Source of the DNA: CBDCME01 sp965218865
GTDB taxonomy: Bacteria > Pseudomonadota > Alphaproteobacteria > JAAXGF01
DNA: 47,947 nt
Direction of reading: 5' to 3'
Assembly (NCBI GenBank): GCA_965218865.1
Contig: CBDCME010000030.1
Span: 1-47,947, forward strand
In this document: in pieces, positions 8,600 through 16,273 of the stretch
How positions within the stretch are numbered: position 1 is the first letter of the stretch
Layout: each line of letters opens with the position of its first letter
Translations under genes and position numbers: made by a program
The notes under the pieces: model-generated
Database searches by the model: none
What the model was told of the DNA's origin: nothing
What the model saw: the letters and a program-made list of their open reading frames with translations, nothing else

Positions 8600-8809
8600 T
8601 CACTCTACGAGAGAGAGATTCTTCGCCGCGGTTTTGCCCGGTCGGTCCTGGCCGGTTTCGAATTTCACGCGCTGACCTTCGTAAAGAGTCGTGAGCCCAG
8701 CCGCCTCCACGGCGGTGATATGGACGAATACGTCCCGGCCACCCCCATCCGGCTCAATAAAGCCGTAGCCCTTTTGCGGATTGAACCATTTTACAATTCC
8801 AACAGACAT
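8600..8809 (-). CDS. Cold-shock domain protein (CspA family)
   Basis: 69 aa single cold-shock domain. RNP1 motif KGYGFIEPDG and RNP2 motif DVFVHITAVE are both intact, so it should bind single-stranded RNA/DNA and act as an RNA chaperone. The ATG at 8809 was chosen over an upstream codon because a strong AAGGAGGG ribosome site lies five bases ahead of it and the domain starts directly (MSVGIVKWFNPQ). The long gene-free stretch upstream on this strand could hold the structured 5' leader common in csp genes. Monocistronic. Confidence 0.95.
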   Translation of the reverse strand: MSVGIVKWFNPQKGYGFIEPDGGGRDVFVHITAVEAAGLTTLYEGQRVKFETGQDRPGKTAAKNLSLVE

Positions 8810-9257
8810 AACAACGCCCTCCTTGAGTAATAACCGGCATACCGAGTTCACTCTTCGCCATGGCCGGTGAGTCCCGGTTCGACCTCAGGCCGTACCCCGC
8901 CACCATCCTCGTCGCCGGCACACTGGCCGTCAACCTCGGATCGGAATTCAGTGGTGTTAGGGTGGAATTCTGCGTTTGCGGGTTTTTTCTCGGAAACCGA
9001 AATTCCAGTTTGACCTACCCCGAACGATCGGTCCACTATGAAACCGTTTCCTCTGGATTTTCATCAAAACGTGGTGCCCAACGGCTCGTCGAATTCAGGG
9101 CGGGTTTCCCGAATTAATACCCCCCGTCGGTGGACGCGCTCGTTCCCCAGCGGCCCGGGATGCACAGTGGAAAATTAATTGATTTTCGAAATTATCTCGT
9201 TGGCGAGCGGAACTTTACGGCGCGGGAAGAGCGTTCAGCGGGTCCGAGGAATGGTCA
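8810..9257. other. Gene-free stretch upstream of the csp gene
   Basis: About 450 bp between the cold-shock gene and the first palindromic repeat. Short open frames exist on both strands but none has a domain, signal peptide or convincing ribosome site. The part nearest 8810 probably carries the csp promoter and 5' untranslated leader; I cannot place the promoter. Confidence 0.4.
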
Positions 9258-9388
9258 GTCTGTTCGAAAACTCGCGGCGCCGGCCCTCTCCCCCTCCCGG
9301 CCACCCATATCAGCAACCTCTCGTGGGTGGCCGGGAGGGGGAGAGGGACAGACGCAAAAAATGCGCGGACGCGCATTTTCGAACAGAC
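9258..9388 (+). repeat. 131-bp palindromic repeat, copy 1
   Basis: Bounded by 13-bp inverted ends (GTCTGTTCGAAAA ... TTTTCGAACAGAC). Inside are a 24-bp perfect stem with 16-nt loop (arms 9284-9307 and 9324-9347) and a second hairpin, AAATGCGCG-GA-CGCGCATTT, flanked by A and T runs. Nearly identical copies lie at 33634 (same length) and 35493 (opposite orientation), with a partial copy at 39811. It has no coding capacity, so a MITE- or REP-like element; the A/T-flanked hairpin could also end transcription from either side. No clear target duplication seen. Confidence 0.85.
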
Positions 9389-9722
9389 ACTTGGCCAAAC
9401 CGGTTGCCTTCCCTCCGGACCCCGTGGGCTCGTGTGGCGGAGTGCCATCGCGGACGCTCACGCCCCGGCATATCTCGAATTCTTGGAATCTCCGGCGGCG
9501 GCGTTGTCGTGTTGTCCGGATTCCTGGGGAACCAGGAGCGCCGCATTCTGGCGGCTTTTCGTTGTCGGGACATGCGTTTGTGGCGGCGCCTCGCGATCGG
9601 CGCCTGGCACACGCTCGTTTTGGAAAAACCACGACCAAACCTCACGCAGGTTTGATTTGCCAGTGTTGACTCGACGGTGACAGAATTGCGGTCACCATGA
9701 CTACCGGCTCGAAGATCGAGCG
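9389..9722. other. Gene-free stretch before the DUF3179 gene
   Basis: 333 bp between repeat copy 1 and the DUF3179 start. Open frames here overlap on both strands and show no recognisable protein. It presumably contains the promoter of the downstream gene. Confidence 0.35.
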
Positions 9723-10730
9723 ATGACCGCGGCGTGCGGGCTCCCCGCCCAACGCTGTTGGGTACCGCTCTTGCTCGCGGTCGCCGCCGCGATGGCGGGC
9801 CGGTTCGCGGTGGCGGGCACGCCTCACCAATGGCTGTACGAGTGGCCGAATACTGATTTCTCGGTTCACTCGGTCGCTTTTGACGAAATCAAGTCCGGCG
9901 GTCCCCCGAAGGACGGGATTCCGGCGATCGACGAGCCTGTTTTCGTGGCAGTCGCCGCCGTCGATGACGTGCCCGACCGCGAACCCGTGATCGGTCTCTC
10001 GCTGGCCGGAGAGTCCCGCGCCTACCCCTTGCGGGTCCTGATGTGGCACGAAATCGTCAACGACACCGTCGGCGGCATTCCCGTGGCCGTGACCTATTGC
10101 CCACTTTGCAATTCCGCGATCGTGTTCGACCGCCGGGTCGCGGGGCGGGTCCTCGACTTCGGCACCACCGGCAAGTTGCGGCACTCGGATTTGGTGATGT
10201 ACGACCGGCAAACGGAGAGCTGGTGGCAGCAATTCCAGGGCCAGGCCATCGTCGGCAGCATGACCGGGGAAAGGCTGAAAATGTTGCCGGCACGGATCGA
10301 ATCATTGGCTCTTTTCCGCGAACGCGCGCCGGACGGCGAGGTCCTCGTCCCCGCCGACCCGAGCCAGCGGAGCTACGGGACGAATCCGTATGCGGAATAC
10401 GACAGCGTATCCTTTCCCTTCCTCTACCGCGGCGATTTTCCCGCCGGCATCGCCCCTTTGGAACGAGTCGTTTCTGTCGAGGGTCTGGCTTGGAGCCTGA
10501 ATCTGTTACGCGCGCGGGGGACAATCACCGCGGGCGATTTCGTGATTGACTGGCAGCCCGGCCAGGCCTCGGCCCTCGACACACCCGTCATCGCCCAGGG
10601 ATACGACATCGGGAACGTGACCGCCCAGCGCACGACAGCCGACGGAAAGCTCGAGGACGTTCTCTACCGAATCGACTTCGCCTTCGCCTTTCACGTATTT
10701 TCCCCCGACATCCCGATTCAGACCGAATGA
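9723..10730 (+). CDS. DUF3179 domain-containing secreted protein
   Basis: 335 aa. N-terminal signal peptide (PLLLAVAAAMAG ... AVAG). The DUF3179 hallmarks follow in order: DGIPAIDEPVF, EPVIGLSLAGESRAYPL, WHEIVNDTVGG, PVAVTYCPLCNSA with its Cys pair, FGTTGKLRHSDLVMYDR, and ESWWQQFQGQAI. The CPLC pair and conserved His could bind a metal or haem, but the biochemical role of the family is not established. Monocistronic, and separated from the IS66 element by only 26 bp, so its 3' flank was probably reshaped by that insertion. Confidence 0.88.
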   Translation: MTAACGLPAQRCWVPLLLAVAAAMAGRFAVAGTPHQWLYEWPNTDFSVHSVAFDEIKSGGPPKDGIPAIDEPVFVAVAAVDDVPDREPVIGLSLAGESRAYPLRVLMWHEIVNDTVGGIPVAVTYCPLCNSAIVFDRRVAGRVLDFGTTGKLRHSDLVMYDRQTESWWQQFQGQAIVGSMTGERLKMLPARIESLALFRERAPDGEVLVPADPSQRSYGTNPYAEYDSVSFPFLYRGDFPAGIAPLERVVSVEGLAWSLNLLRARGTITAGDFVIDWQPGQASALDTPVIAQGYDIGNVTAQRTTADGKLEDVLYRIDFAFAFHVFSPDIPIQTE

Positions 10731-10824
10731 CGGAGTAGAAAGCGTTCGGTCACGCGGTGTAACCGTTCGGGTTCCGGGGGATGAGGAGATGCTTACCCGC
10801 ACTCGGCCGCACCCGAGTGTGATT

Positions 10825-11706
10825 CTACCGATTGAGGGTACGCCGCCAATCTTTTCGGAGGGAGCGCAGCCAGATGTCCTTTTTCGGCTGGGCTCGTGTC
10901 GTGTGCCTGTCGTAGCGTCCGCGGCCCTGGGTGGTCCCGATGCGGGTCCAGCCCGACGCCCGGTAGACGGCACCGGTGTATCGCGGGATCTCGACGAAGG
11001 TTTCGATCAGCACCGGGGTGGTGCCGTAGCGCTCGGTCCAGTCGGTGGGCAGGCGCCGGCGCACGATGGCGAGGATGTGCGAGCCGAGGTTGGGGATCTC
11101 GATCCAGGGCAAGATCAGGAACCTCGGATTGTCGATCACGAGCGGGAGGTTCTTCTCACGCTTCTCGGGCGTCCATCCGATGAAGTTGTCGCGCGGGGCG
11201 AGCTTCCAGGCTGCGGTGGAGAAGCCGAGCATGGCGATGGGCCAGCCGTTGCGGTCGTGAACGGCGTAGCGCATCTGGGCGCCGACCAGGGTCTTGTATC
11301 CGAGGTAGTGGTAGCGGGCGACGAACTCGTTCCAGAGCCTGCTTTCCCGGGTGCTGTGCACGACGGCGCGGAAGTCGAGCGGGCGGACCTCGTCGAGGGT
11401 CGTGGGCGCGGGGAACAGCGGCGGCTCGGTGTCGGGTCCGAAGGCGATGGGCTTGGGCCGGCCCCGTTGCCACCTGGGCGGCGGCAGCTCGATGAGGCCG
11501 TCGCGGTGCATGGCGAGCATGGTGACGCGGGCCATCATGTCCTTGAGGCCGCCGTCGGGCTTGAGCCAGCCGATGCGCCGGCAGAACTCGATCGACAGGG
11601 CCCGGCGGCTGAGCTGCGCGGGACCGGCGACGAGCGCCCGCAGAAGCGCCATTTCCTCGGCGGTGAAGTCTCGGCCGTAGTAGCGGCACTCGACCGCGCC
11701 GGTCAT
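10825..11706 (-). CDS. DUF4338 (DruA-like) protein carried by the IS66 element
   Basis: 293 aa from an ATG whose last two bases form part of the transposase TGA (ATGA overlap at 11703-11706), so it is translationally coupled to the transposase. Recognisable DUF4338 stretches include ESRLWNEFVARYHYLGYK, GAQMRYAVHDRNGWPIAML, DNFIGWT, NPRFLILPW and the C-terminal YRASGWTRIGTTQGRGR, followed by a basic tail. DUF4338 is the family of DruA in the Druantia phage-defence system, but most members sit on insertion sequences, as here, and have no proven role; no druB-druE genes are nearby. It may assist transposition or target choice. Confidence 0.8.
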   Translation of the reverse strand: MTGAVECRYYGRDFTAEEMALLRALVAGPAQLSRRALSIEFCRRIGWLKPDGGLKDMMARVTMLAMHRDGLIELPPPRWQRGRPKPIAFGPDTEPPLFPAPTTLDEVRPLDFRAVVHSTRESRLWNEFVARYHYLGYKTLVGAQMRYAVHDRNGWPIAMLGFSTAAWKLAPRDNFIGWTPEKREKNLPLVIDNPRFLILPWIEIPNLGSHILAIVRRRLPTDWTERYGTTPVLIETFVEIPRYTGAVYRASGWTRIGTTQGRGRYDRHTTRAQPKKDIWLRSLRKDWRRTLNR

Positions 11707-13868
11707 CCCGACGCCGTGAGTTCGCGCCGGCGCTCCTCGCTCATCGACCACGGCAGCCAGGGCGAGAGGTCGTCCGGCGGCTTGCCGCCGTTCTCCGCGC
11801 ACGCGGTCAGCCATTCCTTGAGCCAGCGCCGGACGTCGATGCCGTTGATCGCCAGCGTGCCGGCCACGGAGTACATGGTCGCGGTGAAGTCGGCGCCCTT
11901 CTCGCTGTCGGAGCCGAAGCTCAATCGCCGCCCGATGACAGCCCCGCGCAGGGCGAGCTCGCCGCGGTTGTTGTCCATGGGCACGAACGGCTTGTCGACG
12001 AAGACGCATAATCCCTCGCGGTGTTTGACGAGCGATCGCAGCGGCTTGGCCCTGCGCGCCCTGTCCGTCAGTCCGGCCAGTTCCGCTTCGGCGGCTGCGA
12101 ACAGCTCGTCGACCGCCTTCTTCAGCTTGGCGTGCGCCGCATCGAACGCCGGCGTCTGGCGTTCGAGAGGGTGAGCGGGGTCGTAATGCTCCAGCCGCGC
12201 ATCGTTCAGGCGGTAGATCTCCGCGATTCGCTCGATCCATCTCTGGCACCAGCGCCTGAGCCGCACACGCCCCGCCGCGCGGTCGATGAACGAGCGCCTT
12301 TGATGCGCCCAGCACCATTGCAGGATCACCCTGCCGGCGAGCTCGCGGGCCAGTTTCTTGTAGGCGCTGAACCGGTCGCAGACCAGGACCACGGTGCCCT
12401 GTGTCGAGCCGAACAGCTTCGTCGCGACCTCGGCGCTGCGCGAGGGATCGATGTGGAAGTAGACCGCGTCCGGGCTCACAGAGGTCCACAGCCAGGCCCG
12501 GCTCGAGCGCCCCTTCTCGCGATACGCCTGAACGCGCCAGGATGTTTCGTCGGCATGGCGCAGCGCCGCCTCGTTCTGGTGCGCGAGGATCGACTTGGCC
12601 AGCGGCTCGAACAGCGGCACGAAGCGCTTGGTGCTGTCGGCCAGCGTCCCCGGCGAGATCGCCAGCCCCATGTCGCCGAGCCAGGCCACGACCCGATGCA
12701 GGGGACGGCAGCAGACGAACCGTTCGTAGAGCATGCACGTCCAGACGCTGATCCCGTAGGGCGTGGTCTCGAACAGCCGCGTCACCGCAGGCGCGGTCAC
12801 CTCGCGCGGCGAGGACGCGCAGTCGCAACCGCGGCGGTAGCGCGGCCGGACGATGGTGTTCTCGTAAGCCTCGATGTCGATCTCGAAGAGAGTGGTGCAG
12901 CGCTCGCCGTTGGCGGCATAGGGCTTGCCGCAGCGCGGACACACGCGCGCATCCTCCGGCGGATCGCGTGTTTCCTTCTTCTGTCCGAGCCCGGGGCGTT
13001 GGGTGCGCCCGTGTCCGGCGGTGCCGCGCTGCTGGCCGCGCTTGCGCCCGGTGCCCGGCTTCTTCTGCCGCTCGCTCCTGCTGCCGTAGAGTGCCTTGGA
13101 CAAGACGCTCCGGGTCGAACGCAGCTTGTCGAGGTCGAGTTCCAGCTTCTCGACACGCAAGGCCAGCGCCGCGTTCTCGCCCTTCAGATCCCGCACCTCG
13201 GCGCGCAGCTCGGCATTTTTCTTCCGCAGCGACGCGATCAGCTCGGTTGCCCGCACGACCGCCGCACGCAGCCGGTCGTTGCGCTCGCGCAGCCACGCGA
13301 TCGTGCCCTCCCGGGCCTCCACCAAACGCTGGGCCGCCGCGAGCCGCCGGTCGAATTGCTTGCGCAGCGACTCGGCCACGCGCTCGCCCTTGCGGTACAC
13401 CTTCGCGATCCGCGAGCGCTCTCGGTCGATATCCTGCTTCAGCCAGTTGATCTCGTCCTGGTGGCGCGCCTCGACCTGCTCCTGGTGCTCGTGAGACCTG
13501 CGCAACGTGATGCGAAGATCGGAGATCTCGGCGTCCTGGGACTCGACCCTGCGTTCCAACGTCTTCACAGCCCGCGACGCGGTCTTCGGTGCGGCTGCCT
13601 TGAGCTTGAACCGGCAGGTGCCGAGCCGCCTCGTCAGCGAGTTCGCGAGCGCTCGGGCGTCCCTCTCCGACCGGCGCAGTTCCTCGCGGCGCAACTCCGC
13701 CACTCGCGCGCGACCCCGTTCCTCCTCGATGCGCGCCTCTGCCTCTTCAAGCAGAGACGCCCAATCGAGCGGCTCGCACGCCGGCGCCACGATGGGAAGC
13801 GACCACAGGGTGTCGCCGCCCTCGGACGGCGTCAGGTCGGTGCCGAAATCCGCGTCGAGAACCGCCAT
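11703..13868 (-). CDS. IS66-family DDE transposase with long coiled-coil N-terminus
   Basis: 721 aa, some 200 longer than ordinary IS66 TnpC. Residues about 40-280 are a predicted coiled coil rich in Arg, Glu and Leu (ELRREELRRSERDARAL, LRKKNAELRAEVRDLKGEN). Then come a basic linker, a zinc-binding element (CPRCGKPY ... ERC), and the catalytic core with Asp in HADETSW, Asp in LVCDRFSAY and Glu in MDNNRGELALRG. The C-terminal IS66 tail (SVAGTLAINGIDVRRWL) is complete. It catalyses cut-and-paste or copy movement of its element. Open throughout, with no lesions, unlike many neighbours. Confidence 0.93.
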   Translation of the reverse strand: MAVLDADFGTDLTPSEGGDTLWSLPIVAPACEPLDWASLLEEAEARIEEERGRARVAELRREELRRSERDARALANSLTRRLGTCRFKLKAAAPKTASRAVKTLERRVESQDAEISDLRITLRRSHEHQEQVEARHQDEINWLKQDIDRERSRIAKVYRKGERVAESLRKQFDRRLAAAQRLVEAREGTIAWLRERNDRLRAAVVRATELIASLRKKNAELRAEVRDLKGENAALALRVEKLELDLDKLRSTRSVLSKALYGSRSERQKKPGTGRKRGQQRGTAGHGRTQRPGLGQKKETRDPPEDARVCPRCGKPYAANGERCTTLFEIDIEAYENTIVRPRYRRGCDCASSPREVTAPAVTRLFETTPYGISVWTCMLYERFVCCRPLHRVVAWLGDMGLAISPGTLADSTKRFVPLFEPLAKSILAHQNEAALRHADETSWRVQAYREKGRSSRAWLWTSVSPDAVYFHIDPSRSAEVATKLFGSTQGTVVLVCDRFSAYKKLARELAGRVILQWCWAHQRRSFIDRAAGRVRLRRWCQRWIERIAEIYRLNDARLEHYDPAHPLERQTPAFDAAHAKLKKAVDELFAAAEAELAGLTDRARRAKPLRSLVKHREGLCVFVDKPFVPMDNNRGELALRGAVIGRRLSFGSDSEKGADFTATMYSVAGTLAINGIDVRRWLKEWLTACAENGGKPPDDLSPWLPWSMSEERRRELTASG

Positions 13869-14074
13869 GCGCGAGACGGTAGCGCATGCGCGGAATAGTT
13901 ACCAGTCAGAAAATCCGTGGAGGTCTACGATCCCCCGGGACCCGAACGGTTACACGGAGTAAGCCCACGGAGGATGGTTGACCCGGATCGACTCTGGCCG
14001 CTAGATTCCCGTCGCCGACGTCCCTGACCCAATCAGCCTTCGGTGAGGCAGCCGCACGCAAGGAGACCAACGTC

Positions 14075-14392
14075 ATGAGTACACCGCGCGGGCGATTTGG
14101 CGTGGGCCAACTCGTTTCCCACCGTCTTTTCAATTACCGTGGCGTCGTTGTCGACGTGGACCCCACCTTCCACGGCGGCGGCGACTGGTACGAGACAATG
14201 GCCCGCACGCGCCCACCCAAGGACAAACCCTGGTATCACATCATCGTGCACAACGCGAACCACCGCACTTACGTCGCCGAACGAAATCTCGAACCCGACG
14301 AGTCGGGCCAGCCCATCAATCATCCCGAAATCAATATGTTTTTCGCCGAGTTCCGGGACGGCCGCTATATATCCGATCGCGCCGTGAACTGA
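14075..14392 (+). CDS. hspQ: Heat-shock protein HspQ / hemimethylated-DNA-binding family
   Basis: 105 aa, matching the whole YccV/HspQ domain: FGVGQLVSHRLFNYRGVVVD, DVDPTFHGGGDWYE, KDKPWYHIIV, TYVAERNLEPDESG and PINHPEINMFF. HspQ homologues bind hemimethylated origin DNA and tune Lon-dependent proteolysis in enterobacteria; in alphaproteobacteria the role is inferred. A good AAGGAGA ribosome site (14059-14065) supports the ATG at 14075. It is the first gene after the IS66 element and is about 100 bp ahead of the J-domain gene on the same strand. Confidence 0.93.
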   Translation: MSTPRGRFGVGQLVSHRLFNYRGVVVDVDPTFHGGGDWYETMARTRPPKDKPWYHIIVHNANHRTYVAERNLEPDESGQPINHPEINMFFAEFRDGRYISDRAVN

Positions 14393-14496
14393 CCACCGGG
14401 CTTGGCGTCGCGGCATCAACCTCACGCGATCGGATCGAAGCAAACGCACCCGGGCGTCAGGTTGTCAGGCAAAGGATAAGCCACCATACTGATCCC

Positions 14497-15084
14497 ATGC
14501 GAATGCCACGGGGCGCAATCGGCCGTAGGACCCCATTTAACGGGGATCGCGTCGAGCCGGAAGATCGGCTTTGCGACCAGCCTGGTTGTACAAGCCAAGG
14601 TGAATTCCGTGCGCCCATGTCACGGTCGACATTGAACCGGTACTATTGGTTCTGCCGCGATCACGTTCGCGCCTACAACGCCGCCTGGGATTTTTTCGAC
14701 GGGATGGACCGGACTGAAATCGAGGCCTTCAACCGCGAAGACGTCACCGGGCATCGTCCGACATGGCCGATGGGTGTCCGAGGGAATTTTCGAAATCTTT
14801 GGGATTCCAGCAACTTTTCCGAGATTTTTGAAACGGTATTCGGTGATTCCGATCCGGGCGACAGAGTTCCCGACGGCGAACCCGATCTCCTCGCGGATGA
14901 ACGCCGTGCCTTCGCGGTTCTGAATCTCGCGTCCTCCGCGACGACTCCTGAAATCAAGTGCCGCTTCAAGGAGCTCGTCAAACATCATCACCCCGACCTC
15001 AACGGCGGCGATACCGCCAACGAAGAGCGCTTGAAGGCGATCATCGATGCCTACCGGGTCCTGGTGCGGGATCGGCGACGATGA
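14497..15084 (+). CDS. J-domain (DnaJ-like) protein linked to cobS
   Basis: 195 aa. An N-terminal Cys-containing part (CDQPGCTSQGEFRAP ... YWFCRDHVRAYN) may bind a metal. A middle segment rich in Phe and Asn leads to a C-terminal J-domain (about residues 125-193) with the HPD tripeptide in KHHHPDLNGG and the following helix (EERLKAIIDAYRVL). The HPD motif is what stimulates Hsp70 ATPase. Genes of this shape commonly precede cobS in alphaproteobacteria, and here cobS follows 178 bp later. The specific partner is unknown. Confidence 0.88.
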   Translation: MRMPRGAIGRRTPFNGDRVEPEDRLCDQPGCTSQGEFRAPMSRSTLNRYYWFCRDHVRAYNAAWDFFDGMDRTEIEAFNREDVTGHRPTWPMGVRGNFRNLWDSSNFSEIFETVFGDSDPGDRVPDGEPDLLADERRAFAVLNLASSATTPEIKCRFKELVKHHHPDLNGGDTANEERLKAIIDAYRVLVRDRRR

Positions 15085-15262
15085 CTCCTTCCCCGGTTTT
15101 CCTCGCCAACGCCGATTGTCCATGGGGTTCGCTCATGTTAGGTGATTGGTTAGAATGTAGGCGTAAGGATTTGGGGATCCCTACAATCCAAGGGAGGGCG
15201 GGAAGGATTGCTCGTCTGTTTTGTTGCCGGGCCGTGATGGCCCAACCTTGGAGTCGCGCTTG

Positions 15263-16273
15263 ATGGAACAATCACCTGTCACCGAGGACATGCCCGTCCT
15301 TCCTTCCGGACAACCGGACATCAGTGTTTGCGTACGCCAGTTGTTCGGCATCGACACCGACATGGAGGTGCTGGCGTTTTCACAGTCGAGCGAACACGTT
15401 CCCGATCTCGACGACGCCTACAAATTCGATCACGGCACGACGTTGGCCATACTCGCCGGCTTCGCCTACAACCGCAGAGTGCTCATCCAGGGTTACCACG
15501 GCACAGGCAAGTCAACCCATATCGAACAAGTCGCCGCGCGCCTGAACTGGCCGTGCGTCCGGGTCAATCTCGACAGCCACATCAGTCGAATCGATCTTTT
15601 GGGCAAGGACGCGATCGTCCTGCGCGAGGGCAAGCAAGTAACCGAGTTCCGCGAAGGCATACTTCCGTGGGCGCTGCAAAACCCCGCCGCGCTCGTCTTC
15701 GACGAGTACGATGCTGGCCGTCCCGACGTCATGTTCGTCATCCAACGGGTCCTCGAGGTGCAAGGCAAGCTTACTCTCGCGGATCAGAGCCGGGTGATCC
15801 GGCCGCATTCGGCGTTTCGCGTCTTCGCGACCTCGAACACGGTCGGCCTTGGCGACACGACGGGCCTGTACCACGGCACCCAGCAAATCAACCAGGGTCA
15901 GATGGACCGCTGGAATATCGTCGCGACTCTGAATTACCTGCCCCACGACGATGAGGTGAACATCGTCCTTGCCCAAGTCCCTTCCTACACCGACTCCGAG
16001 CGGCGAAAAATCGTCGAGGCGATGGTCAATGTCGCCGAATTGACCCGGACCGGTTTCGTCGCCGGAGATATTTCAACCGTCATGTCGCCCCGCACCGTCA
16101 TTACCTGGGCCGAGAACTTAGAAATTTTCAGCGATGTCGGTGTCGCCTTTCGACTCACCTTCCTGAACAAGTGCGACGAGGTGGAGCGGCCCTGTGTTGG
16201 CGAGTATTTTCAGCGTTGCTTCGGCATCGAGCTCGAGGAAAAACCCGGTCTCGCGCCCCGCTCCGACGGGTAA
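15263..16273 (+). CDS. cobS: Aerobic cobaltochelatase subunit CobS
   Basis: 336 aa from ATG 15263; an upstream in-frame start adds 14 unconserved residues. AAA+ ATPase with Walker A (GYHGTGKSTHIEQ), Walker B (ALVFDEYDAG) and sensor motifs (FATSNTVGLGD). With CobT and CobN it forms the ATP-driven complex that inserts Co2+ into hydrogenobyrinic acid a,c-diamide in the aerobic B12 pathway. Its TAA overlaps the ATG of cobT by one base (TAATG), so the two are coupled. cobN is not in this window. Confidence 0.96.
   Translation: MEQSPVTEDMPVLPSGQPDISVCVRQLFGIDTDMEVLAFSQSSEHVPDLDDAYKFDHGTTLAILAGFAYNRRVLIQGYHGTGKSTHIEQVAARLNWPCVRVNLDSHISRIDLLGKDAIVLREGKQVTEFREGILPWALQNPAALVFDEYDAGRPDVMFVIQRVLEVQGKLTLADQSRVIRPHSAFRVFATSNTVGLGDTTGLYHGTQQINQGQMDRWNIVATLNYLPHDDEVNIVLAQVPSYTDSERRKIVEAMVNVAELTRTGFVAGDISTVMSPRTVITWAENLEIFSDVGVAFRLTFLNKCDEVERPCVGEYFQRCFGIELEEKPGLAPRSDG

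Larger units (their letters stand above)
10757..13955 (-). mobile_element. IS66-family insertion sequence with DruA-like passenger
   Basis: Terminal inverted repeats of 26 bp with a single mismatch: the left end starts at 10757 with GTGTAACCGTTCGGG, the right end is its complement ending at 13955. The GTAAC start is typical of IS66 ends. The element holds two minus-strand genes: the DDE transposase and, overlapping its stop by ATGA, a DUF4338 gene. The small tnpA and tnpB genes of classical IS66 are absent, as in the ISBst12-like branch. No exact 8-bp target duplication could be matched, so the insertion is old or its flanks were rearranged. Both genes are open, so it may still be mobile. Confidence 0.88.

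Noticed and set aside
9284..9347. The long GC-rich hairpin as a stand-alone rho-independent terminator
   Set aside because: It has no T run directly after the stem. The smaller A/T-flanked hairpin of the same repeat fits a terminator better.
10825..11706. A full Druantia phage-defence locus
   Set aside because: Only a DruA-like gene is present, inside insertion-sequence ends and coupled to a transposase; no helicase (DruE) or other Druantia genes flank it.
10789..12174. Large plus-strand open frames across the IS66 element
   Set aside because: Composition is that of an antisense shadow, with no domains or ribosome sites. The minus-strand genes explain the region.
10825..13296. A long second reading frame (over 800 codons) running antiparallel-in-frame through the IS66 transposase
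   Set aside because: Its first two thirds are an Arg/Ala-rich shadow of the transposase in a high-GC gene; only the part after 11706 (the DUF4338 protein) has family motifs and its own coupled start.
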